Program-made: the position numbers and the translations under genes
Notes under the pieces: generated by a model
What the model saw: only the letters and a program-made list of their open reading frames with translations
What the model was told of the DNA's origin: nothing
The model's database searches: none
NCBI RefSeq assembly: GCF_026262625.1
Contig: NZ_SHNN01000001.1
Coordinates: 62,001-126,000 of the forward strand
Direction: 5' to 3'
DNA length: 64,000 nt
Source: Candidatus Litorirhabdus singularis
GTDB lineage: Bacteria; Pseudomonadota; Gammaproteobacteria; Pseudomonadales; Halieaceae
Shown: positions 8,521 to 17,550 of the stretch, one piece after another
Layout: every line of letters begins with the position of its first letter
Numbering within the stretch: the first letter of the stretch is position 1

Positions 8521-8982
8521 GTGATTACAGAAGACGCAGTCATCTCCGACGAGGTAACCATCAACGCACCGGTGGAGCTGGTCTGGGATATCCTCCTGGA
8601 CTTCGACGCCTACGGGGAGTGGAACAGTTTCTGTCCCACAGCGCTCAATACGTCGCTGGAACTGGGTGCCGCAGTAGACATGATGGTGAACCTCGGCGAC
8701 TCACTGTCCAACCAGGTGGAGTACATCTCCCGGGTGGAGCCTCTCAAGTGCATCGCCTGGGCCATGGCCAACAAACCAGAAGACCCGGTACATGCCCAGC
8801 GCAGCCAGAATCTCAAATCACTGGACGCTAAAAGTTGCACCTACCAGACCATCGATGAATTCAGCGGTCCGGGAAAAACCGAGATGATGACCCACTTCGC
8901 TCCGATGGTGGAGGCTGGCTTCAACCGCTGTGCCTACGACCTGAAGGCGCGCGCCGAACAACTGTACTCCAGCACTGATTAG
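8521..8982 (+). CDS. SRPBCC (START-like) family protein
   Basis: A 153-residue single-domain protein. The N-terminus VTINAPVELVWDILLDFDAYGEWNSFCP is the classic opening of SRPBCC/polyketide-cyclase-like folds, which form a deep hydrophobic ligand pocket. GTG is the start codon, with GAGGA about 10 bp upstream. The remainder (AWAMANKPEDPVHAQRSQ, MTHFAPMVEAGFNR) fits the helix-grip fold. It lies between a membrane hydroxylase and a DUF3604 gene and its stop overlaps the latter's stop by a few bases. A role in binding or transforming the hydrophobic substrate is plausible but unproven. Confidence 0.75.
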   Translation: MITEDAVISDEVTINAPVELVWDILLDFDAYGEWNSFCPTALNTSLELGAAVDMMVNLGDSLSNQVEYISRVEPLKCIAWAMANKPEDPVHAQRSQNLKSLDAKSCTYQTIDEFSGPGKTEMMTHFAPMVEAGFNRCAYDLKARAEQLYSSTD

Positions 8983-10916
8983 CGAACTGCGGTATCTCTG
9001 GGGGTGTACCAGACAGGCGAGGTGTAGGCTCGCTCCTGCACAAATTTGGGTGCGCCAGCCGGTACCGGTTCATCAAATCTCACCGCGTCGTAGTTTGTCC
9101 AACGCGGTGTTGGAATCTCCAGCACTCGCGCGTAGTAAGCGGCGTGCTGGCCGGGGTCAAAGTCCGGATCCTGCCACACGGTGGCCAACTCCACAGCGCC
9201 AATGTTGTTGCGATATTCCGCCTTGCGCTCATCAATTGTTGTTCCAACCGACGCCAGGCGATTGTCCCGGATAGTGCGCCCGGCTGAGGCCGCCACATTG
9301 TATATTCGCTCGTGCGTTACGCCTTCAGGGTCGACCCAGGCCTTGATTATCTGCACCCGGTCAAGGTTGGCGCCCTGCGGGTCCTTCATGGCGGAGACCA
9401 TGAATCGCGGGGCATCGACCTCTGGTCTGAAGACCAGTTCCCCTCCCATGGGAACACCGTGTTGATAGCCGAACTCGACAAAAGCAGCGCGCTGCTCATC
9501 GCCAGGCTCAAACTCCCAACCGGCAAACAGACGAACTGCGATTCGGGGACCGGTGGTTGCATAGGTTTCGCGTCGACGGATCGCATCGAACAAGGCGTCG
9601 CGCGTATTTTCGCGCGCCCAGACCGCGGCGTAGCCGGAACTACTGAGCATCCAGTTGAATACCGGCGATTCAAGCTCGCCGGTTGTAAAGGGTCTGGCCA
9701 TCCGGCCACGCTCAGGTTCATTGCCTGACTGCTTGCCGAAGAAATTGTCCTCCGCTGCGGTGGCCAGCGAGGTATGTGAGTCAGTGCTGCCAATCATGCC
9801 AAACTTGAATGGATTTGCGCCGAGACTCTGCTGCAGTGCCAGCCCATTGCGCAGCGCCTGCCGCGCATATTCATGCTTGAGCATCTCCGATGTCTTCGCA
9901 GCACTGGCAAACAGGTTGAACTGGTCCCAGTTCTCGAAGTCGGCAAATTCATCATCCGGCGAGAGGTAGGGGTGCGTCTCACCATCACCCTTGATCTGCG
10001 TGACCTCGATAATCGGCTCCCAACGTGCACGTCGCCGCGCATAGTCGCGATCGATGGGCTCACCGGCCAGCGTCTCCTCAGCGAACATCAGTCCATTGCT
10101 CAAATTGCCATTGTGAGGTATAGCCAGAACCGCACCACCGGTTGTTGCTTCATACTCAGCCATGTATTGCCATAGGGCTTCGGGATCACCACTGTCCATC
10201 GAGGTAAACGGCAACACGCTGGAGGTCCGATCTGAACCGTCACGGAACATGACATTGCGGTGCAGGTTGTTGCCATCCGGTGTGGAGGTCCATTCATAAC
10301 CGATAAAGGCGGTGAACAAACCGGGTTCGTTGAACGCGTCAGCAACAGCACCTACTTCTTTCCACAACGCCCGCTGCACCGGAGCCTCCAACTCCAGACC
10401 CCGTAAAGAGTGCAGATAATCCAGGGTAACGCCGTGGGCCTCATCGACGTAGTCTTCGGGATTTTGCACCTGGCCAAGGCCCATGGCGAGGATCGCAAAG
10501 TCCTTTAGGACGAGAAAGTCTTCTCCACTGTCTATGTACCTGATCATGTGCTGGCCGAAGCGTGTGTTCAATAACACTGGCGAGCGCTGGTAGAGCTTGG
10601 GCATAACACCGAGAAATGCGCCGTGGTCGGCCACCATCAGGAAGTCCAGGGGCTGCGCCAGTCGCGCCCTTACCCCAGTCTGGCTGGTCAGGGTCTCGCC
10701 GCGGGCAAATCGGTAGGCCTGCTCAGGCCCCAACGTTCGGTTTCCCATACTGAACGCATCGGTGGAGAGATTGGTATGTACATGGGTGTCACCCCAGAAC
10801 ACTCTACGCGGAATGTCCTGATGTACCGCCGGGGAATATTCGGCGGCTTGGGCAAGGGAGCACAAGGCGAGCGCCAGCGCCAGACAGGTAGTGCCAGGCC
10901 ATCTGCCAGCACCCAT
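8979..10916 (-). CDS. DUF3604 (PHP-like) exported protein, paralogue 2
   Basis: A 645-residue protein with a cleavable signal peptide (LALALALCSLAQAAEYS) and no lipobox cysteine, so likely periplasmic. The conserved motifs are WGDTHVHTNLSTDAF near 42, MVADHGAFLG near 100, IPHNGNLSNGLMF near 263, GSTDSHTS near 374, and FDAIRRRETYATTGPRI with a C-terminal SPVWYTPRD. The start ATG overlaps the upstream stop in a TGATG junction, implying translational coupling to the 315-residue gene. It is the last gene of a seven-gene minus-strand operon that begins with a sulfotransferase. Function is unknown; a metal-dependent hydrolase is the best guess. Confidence 0.85.
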   Translation of the reverse strand: MGAGRWPGTTCLALALALCSLAQAAEYSPAVHQDIPRRVFWGDTHVHTNLSTDAFSMGNRTLGPEQAYRFARGETLTSQTGVRARLAQPLDFLMVADHGAFLGVMPKLYQRSPVLLNTRFGQHMIRYIDSGEDFLVLKDFAILAMGLGQVQNPEDYVDEAHGVTLDYLHSLRGLELEAPVQRALWKEVGAVADAFNEPGLFTAFIGYEWTSTPDGNNLHRNVMFRDGSDRTSSVLPFTSMDSGDPEALWQYMAEYEATTGGAVLAIPHNGNLSNGLMFAEETLAGEPIDRDYARRRARWEPIIEVTQIKGDGETHPYLSPDDEFADFENWDQFNLFASAAKTSEMLKHEYARQALRNGLALQQSLGANPFKFGMIGSTDSHTSLATAAEDNFFGKQSGNEPERGRMARPFTTGELESPVFNWMLSSSGYAAVWARENTRDALFDAIRRRETYATTGPRIAVRLFAGWEFEPGDEQRAAFVEFGYQHGVPMGGELVFRPEVDAPRFMVSAMKDPQGANLDRVQIIKAWVDPEGVTHERIYNVAASAGRTIRDNRLASVGTTIDERKAEYRNNIGAVELATVWQDPDFDPGQHAAYYARVLEIPTPRWTNYDAVRFDEPVPAGAPKFVQERAYTSPVWYTPRDTAVR

Positions 10917-11863
10917 CACTGACTGGTTGCAATCAAGTCTGCGGGTTTCTCGATACCCAGGCGGTGGTAGTACTTCTCGGGAATGTTTGCAGGGTCTTTG
11001 TAGATATAAACCTTGCACGGAGAAATGCCCACGTCCTCCGGCGGATCAACAATAAACAGCGGCACACCGGTACGCAGTGCCGTGGTCAATTCCATGGAGG
11101 GTTCATGACAGCAGTAGATAGGGAACTCCCGCCGGCCATAGGTCAGCGCACTCTGGTCTGTGACAATGGCATTGTCACGTGGCTTGTCGTAATGGCCCTC
11201 GCGAATCAGCCGCGCGCCGCTGGGGCAGGGGTCTGGCATGAAAGTGACCTTGTGGTCGTCTTCGGTGACCGTAAAGGGCAGCATATGGCAGCGGGTAAAC
11301 TGCATGATATTTTCAACTTTCTCGCGGAAAGACAGGTTGCCGTCGCCATCCATGCCTTCCGTGCGCATAACCTGGGAGAACACCCAGTTCAGCTCCGCTT
11401 CTCCGAACTGCCGGTAGGCAATACTGAGCAGGGCCACCACCCTGGACATCATACTGTCGTGCAGTGCCAGGGCATCGACCCGGAGCGCTTGAGCATCAGC
11501 CACCAGCTGCACGCCTTTACCTTGTTCATTCAGCGCTAGCAGTGCATCGACGCGCGTATTCCAATCAGCGGCCACACCCTCGGTAGCACAGCGTCTCTCA
11601 GGGGCGATTTCGTAATCTTCTACGGATTGCAACGCCTGCTCCGCGATCTCCGCGCTGCCCAGCTTCTCAATGCAGCCCAGGATATTGCGCTCCCAACCGC
11701 TGTAGCTGAAAAACATGGTCATCAGTTCGACCCTGAACCGTTCCACCAGCCACGTAATTTCTGTTGTGTCGGCGTTGTCACAGGCCTCCCCGATGAGATC
11801 GACAGTCAGACGACCAGCATTGGCCAGCTCCTGCTCACTAAATTCGCGGTTTGAAACAGTCAT
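10916..11863 (-). CDS. Conserved protein of unknown function, Cys/His-rich C-terminus
   Basis: A 315-residue protein without signal peptide or membrane segment. The C-terminal 120 residues carry clustered cysteines and histidines: QFTRCHMLPF, FMPDPCPSGARL, PIYCCHEPSMEL and ISPCKVYIYKDPANIPEKYY. These could bind a metal or a thiol cofactor. I recall similar uncharacterised proteins in actinobacterial and proteobacterial catabolic clusters but can name no family. Both ends overlap neighbours in TGATG junctions (DUF1214 gene upstream, DUF3604 gene downstream), so the three products are likely made in step and may act together. Confidence 0.6.
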   Translation of the reverse strand: MTVSNREFSEQELANAGRLTVDLIGEACDNADTTEITWLVERFRVELMTMFFSYSGWERNILGCIEKLGSAEIAEQALQSVEDYEIAPERRCATEGVAADWNTRVDALLALNEQGKGVQLVADAQALRVDALALHDSMMSRVVALLSIAYRQFGEAELNWVFSQVMRTEGMDGDGNLSFREKVENIMQFTRCHMLPFTVTEDDHKVTFMPDPCPSGARLIREGHYDKPRDNAIVTDQSALTYGRREFPIYCCHEPSMELTTALRTGVPLFIVDPPEDVGISPCKVYIYKDPANIPEKYYHRLGIEKPADLIATSQ

Positions 11864-13257
11864 CAGAACACCCGGTAGCGACGCTGCACATGCGCCTGTC
11901 GCACCGCGATCTCATCACGCCGCTGCTGCGGCGTCAGGCGCGGCATGTCCGCCGGGATATAGTCCTCCACCTGATCGAGCCGAATCTTCTCTGCCCGGAT
12001 CGTTGGGAAATCCTCCTCAGCGGGCATCTCGGCATAGGCCCAGCGGTGCGAGAGAAAGCCCTTGGGCAGCCCGGTGGTGTCCAGCCAGTTCTGTACACCG
12101 GGGTCCTTGTGGGCAATGATCCAGCGTTGTACACCATCCTCACCCATGAACATCTGGTGCAGGTTGAGGCTGCTCTGGTGATTGGCATAGTCCGGCGATT
12201 CACCCCACAGGTTGCCCAGGTGCACACTGACGTACAGCGGGTCGCCAGTGTAGGTAGCTTCAACGTAAAGCGCTTCATAATCCTGCAAGTGATACATACC
12301 ACCGGCATAGACGTTGGTGCTCATTCCACCACCGGTATCACTGGAGGCAGCATTTGGCTTGTTGTACCCATTCTCCTGGTAAAAGTACCGGCCATCCTCC
12401 GGGCCACCGTGGCTGCCGAAAACGTTGAGCACCTTGTCATAAAAATCCAGCCAGAACGCCATCTGCCCGTTGAGTATCGAACCCATCTCGCGCAACTCTG
12501 AGGCGGCCCGCTCCGGGGTCAATGGCTCCGGGTGCCCGCCCTCGCGATCGAGGTTGGTAATGCTGAGATGTATAGCTTCCTCGTTCTCCCAGTCATAAAA
12601 CAACTGGCGACCGCTGATAAACGTAGCGTAGCGGTCCGCGCCCTCCGGGTCCCTTTTGTTGGGGCCTTTCACCGTGCAGAGAAAGTTGCCCGTATAGCCT
12701 TCAGGTTTCTCAGGGCCGAGTAACAGTTCAAACTCACCGTTATCATCGATGACCAAACTGGAGGTATCCAGGGTGCCAAAACCTGTCCGAAAGCCCGGCA
12801 CCAATTCGCGCAGGTCACCGGTGTCCCCGGACATAGGTCCATTGGCAGTTTCAAAGATGAAGTACTGGGGCGCATAAGGCCCCTGTGCCGGTCGTGGCAA
12901 CCCCTTCCAGTGACTGAAATCCGCCGCCTTGCCCTTGATCAGGTAGCGATTACGACCATCAATCGGTGCGTAAAAGTAAATCGCGTCGGCATTCTCAATG
13001 GTCGACTTGTTAAAAATCGACAGGGCGTTGCGAAAGGCAGGGAACTCCGGGTCAGCATGAAACGTGCGCTCTATGGCGTGGTGCACAAACCCCATCAGAT
13101 AGCGGTAGCCCTCCGCCAGGATCCGTGGAGATGGCTCCGGTGCAAAGCGATCGGGGCTTTCTATAATGTCCCGCGCATCCTGCAACTTGTCGATCAGATC
13201 GTCCCAGGCTTCCCGCAACTGGGCACTGTCCCTGCTTAAATCACCGCTATCACTCAT
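11863..13257 (-). CDS. DUF1214-family protein
   Basis: About 464 residues from the ATG at 13257, preceded by GAGGG. The upstream in-frame extension is rejected because it is basic, low in sequence sense and lacks a ribosome binding site. The order AWDDLIDKLQDARDII, RILAEGYRYLMGFVHHAIE, DADPEF-like HADPEFPAFRNALSIFNK, DAIYFYAPIDGRNRYLIKGK and NGEFELLLGPEKPEGYTGNFL matches the DUF1214 type seen beside SDR, SnoaL and sulfotransferase genes in steroid- and terpenoid-degrading bacteria. It has no recognised catalytic motif and no signal peptide. It is the fifth gene of the operon and is coupled to the 315-residue gene. Confidence 0.7.
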   Translation of the reverse strand: MSDSGDLSRDSAQLREAWDDLIDKLQDARDIIESPDRFAPEPSPRILAEGYRYLMGFVHHAIERTFHADPEFPAFRNALSIFNKSTIENADAIYFYAPIDGRNRYLIKGKAADFSHWKGLPRPAQGPYAPQYFIFETANGPMSGDTGDLRELVPGFRTGFGTLDTSSLVIDDNGEFELLLGPEKPEGYTGNFLCTVKGPNKRDPEGADRYATFISGRQLFYDWENEEAIHLSITNLDREGGHPEPLTPERAASELREMGSILNGQMAFWLDFYDKVLNVFGSHGGPEDGRYFYQENGYNKPNAASSDTGGGMSTNVYAGGMYHLQDYEALYVEATYTGDPLYVSVHLGNLWGESPDYANHQSSLNLHQMFMGEDGVQRWIIAHKDPGVQNWLDTTGLPKGFLSHRWAYAEMPAEEDFPTIRAEKIRLDQVEDYIPADMPRLTPQQRRDEIAVRQAHVQRRYRVF

Positions 13258-13283
13258 GTTCTTACACCCTCTGGTTTGTCTTT

Positions 13284-14039
13284 CTAACCGGCAACGGAGC
13301 CGCCGTCCACGGACAGGATTGCACCATTGGCAAACCTGGCCTCTGCCGATGCCAGGAAGCAAATGCTGGCCGCCATATCTTCCGGTTCTGCCATTTCGTC
13401 GAGCAGGCTGGTCCGCGCAATCAATCCCATGTCGATATTGTCATCGAGCTGAAATCCCTGTAGAAAAGCCGTCTTGGTCCCACCTGGGCAAACCGCATTA
13501 ACGCGCACCCCCTGCCTTCCAAATTCCAGCGCCAGTGTGCGGGTCAGCCCCAGCAGCGCATGCTTGGAGGCGACGTAACTGCTCATATACGCCTGCCCCT
13601 GCAAACCCGCAGTGGATATCACGTTAATGATCACGCCGCGACTTTCCACCAGGTGAGGCATTGCCGCCTGGCTGAGATAAAAGGGTCCGTTGGCATTCAC
13701 TGCCATGGCCAACGCCCAACCTTCATCGGTCTCCTCTCCCAGGGCTCGTATACCGCCAACCCCGGCGACGTTGCACAGCACATCAATGCCTCCCCAGCGC
13801 GCAGAAACATCCGCAATAGCGCTGCGACAGGCATCGCCGCTGGTCACGTCCAGGCGGGCGGCGACGGCCTCATCACTGCCTCGTTCCATTTTTCTGACGG
13901 TCGCTTCCACCCCGTCCTGGTCGAGATCTACACAGTAGACCCTGGCGCCCTCGGCGGCGAAGCGCAGCGCTGTCGCCCGCCCCATACCAGAGGCAGCGCC
14001 GCTGACAAAGACGCGCTTGTTTTCAAACCTGTTGTTCAT
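13284..14039 (-). CDS. Short-chain dehydrogenase/reductase (SDR) A
   Basis: A 251-residue classical SDR. It has the cofactor motif VSGAASGMGRA near residue 12, with an acidic residue after strand 2 (CVDLDQDG) that favours NAD(H), then NVAGVGG, the catalytic serine in VISTAG and YVASK. It ends in GAILSVDGGSVAG, the usual SDR C-terminus. GGAG lies upstream of the ATG. It is 26 bp from both its neighbours in the operon. It probably oxidises or reduces a secondary alcohol/ketone on the pathway substrate. Confidence 0.88.
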   Translation of the reverse strand: MNNRFENKRVFVSGAASGMGRATALRFAAEGARVYCVDLDQDGVEATVRKMERGSDEAVAARLDVTSGDACRSAIADVSARWGGIDVLCNVAGVGGIRALGEETDEGWALAMAVNANGPFYLSQAAMPHLVESRGVIINVISTAGLQGQAYMSSYVASKHALLGLTRTLALEFGRQGVRVNAVCPGGTKTAFLQGFQLDDNIDMGLIARTSLLDEMAEPEDMAASICFLASAEARFANGAILSVDGGSVAG

Positions 14040-14065
14040 GTATTACTCCGGAAAATTGCAGGGGA

Positions 14066-14833
14066 CTACAGTGTGTGCGGATTCACCATGACACCACCAT
14101 CCACGTTCAGTGAATGCCCGGTGACAAAAGATGACCGTTCAGAACAGAGGTAAACCACCGCATCGGCTATTTCTTCCGGCTGGCCAAACCGGCGCATGGC
14201 ATGAGTACCTACGGTGTGTTCCCTGGCCCCCGGCACGGTATCAATATAGTTGGCCAGCGCCCGGGTCAGTATGGCACCCGGATTAATCGCATTGACACGA
14301 ATGCCCTGCTGCGCATATTCCGCCGCCGCGGTGCGCGTCAGCGCAATAACACCACCTTTGGCTGCACTATAGGGAGATTGCAGCGCCTCACCGCGCACCC
14401 CGGACAAGGAAGCGATATTCACAATCGCCCCGCCACCCGAAGACAACATCGCTGGTATCTCGTATTTCATGCTCAACCAGACACCCTTCAAGGTAATACT
14501 CTGGCAGCGGTCCCAGCTTTCTTCAGTGACATCCGGGACCCGGTTGAAACCGCCGCCACCCGCTGCATTATTACAGGCACAGTCCAGACGGCCGTAGTGC
14601 GAAATCACCGCGTCCACCATCTGCGCAACGGCGGACTCACTGGAGACATCGGTCTCCAGTGCCAAGGCGTCACCGCCTTCTGCACGAATCAGTTCAACGG
14701 TTTCCTCAGCAGCACCCAGGCGGATATCCGCCACGGCTACCCGGGCACCATCGCGCGCGAACATCTGGGCCGTGGCGCGGCCAATACCGTCACCGCCACC
14801 CGTCACCAGACCAACCTTATCTTTGAGCAGCAT
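14066..14833 (-). CDS. Short-chain dehydrogenase/reductase (SDR) B
   Basis: A 255-residue classical SDR with LVTGGGDGIGRATA (cofactor loop), VADIRLG, CNNAAGGGG, NIASLSG and the catalytic YSAAK. It ends in FVTGHSLNVDGGVM. It is only moderately similar to SDR A, so it is a separate enzyme rather than a tandem copy. It starts 11 bp after the SnoaL-like gene in the same operon. The predicted role is NAD(P)-dependent alcohol/ketone interconversion in the cytoplasm. Confidence 0.88.
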   Translation of the reverse strand: MLLKDKVGLVTGGGDGIGRATAQMFARDGARVAVADIRLGAAEETVELIRAEGGDALALETDVSSESAVAQMVDAVISHYGRLDCACNNAAGGGGFNRVPDVTEESWDRCQSITLKGVWLSMKYEIPAMLSSGGGAIVNIASLSGVRGEALQSPYSAAKGGVIALTRTAAAEYAQQGIRVNAINPGAILTRALANYIDTVPGAREHTVGTHAMRRFGQPEEIADAVVYLCSERSSFVTGHSLNVDGGVMVNPHTL

Positions 14834-14844
14834 AACTGACCCTT

Positions 14845-15378
14845 CTATCCCTGTTGTTCCCAGTAAACAATGGGTGGTTCACCGGGGCGATTCTGACGCG
14901 CTGAGCGTCGCTCACGTTCAGCGTCATCAAACATGCTCTTGAATACCAACTCGCGCTCGCCTAGAGTTTCACTGTACTCCCAGACCCGCTCATAGCCGAT
15001 ATGCTGGTAGCGCCATTGGCCATCGATCTTGATGTATTCATCCCAATAGATGCCATTGCCGCGAACTTTCATATTGTGATCGAGAATATGCACCGTATCG
15101 TCCATGTACCACACACCTGTCGCAGTGGTCTCACTGGTAATCTCTATCTCGGGGTGATGACCATGGTGTTGGTGCAGTATCCGCGGGTTGGAGAGACTAT
15201 CGGTTAGAAACCCGAGAATCGCGGCGCGCCCCTGGTAGGTGTGCCGTCCACTATCGTAAGAAGAGGTCGCATCCTCGGCGAAACACGCCTCCATCGCCTG
15301 GAACTGCTTGCAGTCCAGGTAACGAAAATAGCGGTATTTGAGTTTCTTTATCTCTTCTGCTTCTTCCAGTCGATTCAT
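14845..15378 (-). CDS. SnoaL/NTF2-like protein
   Basis: A 177-residue small alpha+beta cone protein. It opens with EEIKKLKYRYFRYLDCKQFQAMEACFAEDATSSY, the typical start of SnoaL_4-type domains, followed by GRAAILGFLTD, GVWYMDDTVHI and WRYQHIGYERV. The family includes scytalone-dehydratase-like and ketosteroid-isomerase-like enzymes as well as non-catalytic binders. An isomerase or dehydratase acting beside the SDRs would fit. It is the second gene of the operon, 37 bp after the sulfotransferase gene. Confidence 0.75.
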   Translation of the reverse strand: MNRLEEAEEIKKLKYRYFRYLDCKQFQAMEACFAEDATSSYDSGRHTYQGRAAILGFLTDSLSNPRILHQHHGHHPEIEITSETTATGVWYMDDTVHILDHNMKVRGNGIYWDEYIKIDGQWRYQHIGYERVWEYSETLGERELVFKSMFDDAERERRSARQNRPGEPPIVYWEQQG

Positions 15379-15415
15379 CGCTCGGGTCTCCGGTGTGTTG
15401 TCAGGTTAGAATTCA

Positions 15416-16540
15416 TCAGACTGCGAGATCATAGCTGGCGAGGTAGCGCGCAAAACGGTCCTGCACCTGGTTCTCTGTAAGCCCAAAATCGGCCAACTGA
15501 TAATCGTGGCTGCCGTGCTTGCCCCGGGGATGATCGACAACATACTGACTGATGCTGTCCCGTGTCTCCGCCGGACATCGGATCGCTAAAGATTCATAGA
15601 TATCTTCCACAACCGCCACACTGTCTTCGATGAAATCGTTGTAGTTCACATCAACGATTCTCGAACTGTCCAGCCGCGCACGCGAGTCCATACTCTGGTC
15701 CATCTGCATAGCCAGGTGCTCCAGCACCCGCCGCCCCATATCATGCGGGTCTGTCCGGGATTGTTCCGGTACAACCGTCATCATCATGCTGCAGTAGGAC
15801 CCCACGACCTCCAGCGGGTTGCGGTGGGTTATCACGATTCCCGCGTCGGGGTGCTCAGACAGAATTATATCAAGGTGGCAAACATGGGAGGGGGTCTTCA
15901 GCAACCAGCTCTCTCCCGGTCGCTGCCACTGCAGCAGTCTCAGCAGATTGGCGTGATAGGCATACTGGTAGCCGCGTTCCACCCCCCGGTAGAATTCAGC
16001 ATAGGGTTCCAGGAAGATTTCAAAACCGTAGGCCGCATCCTCAAAGGTGTGATTGGTCAGGAATATACATTCCTCCGCCGAATCGGCACCCATAAAATGG
16101 ATTTTCTTGAAGTCCGATGATTCATTCATCGCGTCGTAGTATTTTTTTACCCGCAGGTAGCGCGGGTCCTCTTGTCCCGGCGCCAAACCTTCGAGAGGTG
16201 ACGGATTATGGGCCTCCCAGAGTTTCAACGATCGCCAGGCGGGGTCAACAGAAAGGACATTGAGCAGCGCCGAGGTTCCGGTCCGGGGCAGGCCTGTCAG
16301 AAAAAGCGGCTGTGAAATGGTCTGTTCCAGTGCCTCCGGGTGGCGCTTGAAGGCATCTTCTATTTGCAAACGACTGACCAGCAGTTCCAACATCCGGCGT
16401 CGCAGTTTGCCTTGCGCCTCGGTGGTGAAGTTGTTGCTCGAATAGGTATCCAGCAACGCGGCCAGCCCCAGCTTGAAGCGTTCATCGCCAAAGTCCGTCA
16501 GCCCGGCGATCTGCATCGCTTCTTCAAGTAACTGCTTCAC
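15416..16540 (-). CDS. Sulfotransferase family protein 1
   Basis: A 374-residue Sulfotransfer_3-type protein. The PAPS 5'-phosphosulfate loop is LFLTGLPRTGTSALLNVLS near residue 77. A 3'-phosphate-binding segment is IVITHRNPLEVVGSYCSMM near 235. The C-terminal RGKHGSHDYQLADFGL is shared with a large environmental subfamily and also with the protein at 24820. These enzymes transfer sulfonate to hydroxyl groups. It is the first gene of the minus-strand operon and diverges from SDR C across the region containing the palindrome 16650-16660. Confidence 0.85.
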   Translation of the reverse strand: MKQLLEEAMQIAGLTDFGDERFKLGLAALLDTYSSNNFTTEAQGKLRRRMLELLVSRLQIEDAFKRHPEALEQTISQPLFLTGLPRTGTSALLNVLSVDPAWRSLKLWEAHNPSPLEGLAPGQEDPRYLRVKKYYDAMNESSDFKKIHFMGADSAEECIFLTNHTFEDAAYGFEIFLEPYAEFYRGVERGYQYAYHANLLRLLQWQRPGESWLLKTPSHVCHLDIILSEHPDAGIVITHRNPLEVVGSYCSMMMTVVPEQSRTDPHDMGRRVLEHLAMQMDQSMDSRARLDSSRIVDVNYNDFIEDSVAVVEDIYESLAIRCPAETRDSISQYVVDHPRGKHGSHDYQLADFGLTENQVQDRFARYLASYDLAV

Positions 16541-16608
16541 TTGGATGAGTCCTCCTGCTGCCCCTGGCCACTGTGGATCACTGCGATTTCACGTATCAAA
16601 GGGTGATC

Positions 16609-16614
16609 ATCTTA
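16609..16614 (-). promoter_or_regulatory. Putative -10 (TAAGAT) of the minus-strand operon
   Basis: Read on the minus strand this is TAAGAT, a good -10 hexamer about 70 bp before the sulfotransferase start. Its first base is 41 bp from the centre of the palindrome at 16650-16660, the same spacing as at the GH51 and TonB-receptor promoters. No clear -35 is present, which would fit an activator-dependent promoter. Confidence 0.4.
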
Positions 16615-16649
16615 CACAGCCCAATCGCCCAAACTAGGCGATAAACGCT

Positions 16650-16660
16650 ATAGCACCTAT
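16650..16660. promoter_or_regulatory. Palindromic operator candidate ATAGCACCTAT (site 1)
   Basis: An 11-bp perfect dyad (ATAG-N3-CTAT) in the divergent region between the sulfotransferase-led operon and the SDR C operon. The same word occurs at 34907-34917 and its reverse complement at 28680-28690, each time in a divergent intergenic region of the island. It could serve both directions. Confidence 0.55.
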
Positions 16661-16803
16661 GAATTCGCCACTGCCCGGCAGCGCCTGGACCATTCTTGCA
16701 GTCTATAGCTGCTAAACGTCAATACAGCTTCCGATTCATAGCCGCGTTGGCGACAATGGTGACCATAAATCGATCCAGCTTGAGTACACGACAGGGGAAT
16801 CAC

Positions 16804-17550
16804 GTGGATGAGCAAAAACGCACGGTTCTGATCACCGGCGCCGGCCAGGGAATGGGGCTGGTGGTGGCCCAGCGGATGGCTGAGCTGGGCCACAAGGTGT
16901 TGATCAATGACATCGACCCAGCCAGGGCCACGGCGGCTGCAGAGCAAATCACGAAGGCAGGAGGTGACTCATGTCCCCTGGCCTTCGATATCACCAAAAC
17001 GGAGGTTGTGCAGGACCAGGTTGGCAGCTACGAGGCGGCCAACGACCCGATCGATATATTGATCAATAACGCAGGAAATGCCGGCACCCAGGACACCCAC
17101 CAGATCGCCTTCAAGGACATGCCCCCGGAGGAGTGGGATATATACCTCAAGGTCAACCTGTACGGCGTGCTCAACTGCACCCACGCGGTGCTGAACGGGA
17201 TGTGCGAACGCGGCTGGGGCAGAATCATTACCATTTCCTCGGAAGCAGGGCGCGCCGGACTGGACATCAATGTTTCTGTGTACGGCGCCGCCAAGGCAGG
17301 TGCCGCACACCTGATGCGCCACATTGCCCGCGAAGTGGGGCCCAGCGGCGTTACCGCAAATGTGCTCTCCCTCGGCTTGATGGACAACGTGCCCGAGGAA
17401 TTCGCTGGCCCCATCATCAAAACCATACCCATGCGTCGCCTCGGCAGTGGCCACGATGTCGCTTCAGCAGTGGAATACCTGGTCTCGGAGCAAGCTTCGT
17501 GGGTGACCGGCCAAACCCTGCCTATCAATGGCGGCTCTTATGCCATCTGA
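16804..17550 (+). CDS. Short-chain dehydrogenase/reductase (SDR) C
   Basis: About 248 residues. I take GTG 16804 as start because AGGGGAA precedes it and the protein then begins directly with the SDR fold; the longer frame upstream is not SDR-like. It has VLITGAGQGMGLVVA (cofactor loop), INDIDPARA, INNAGNAG, TISSEAG and the catalytic YGAAK, and ends WVTGQTLPINGGSYAI. It is the first gene of a plus-strand operon (SDR, VOC, sulfotransferase, CoA-transferase) that ends at the terminator near 20.88 kb. Its 3' end overlaps the VOC gene. Confidence 0.85.
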   Translation: MDEQKRTVLITGAGQGMGLVVAQRMAELGHKVLINDIDPARATAAAEQITKAGGDSCPLAFDITKTEVVQDQVGSYEAANDPIDILINNAGNAGTQDTHQIAFKDMPPEEWDIYLKVNLYGVLNCTHAVLNGMCERGWGRIITISSEAGRAGLDINVSVYGAAKAGAAHLMRHIAREVGPSGVTANVLSLGLMDNVPEEFAGPIIKTIPMRRLGSGHDVASAVEYLVSEQASWVTGQTLPINGGSYAI

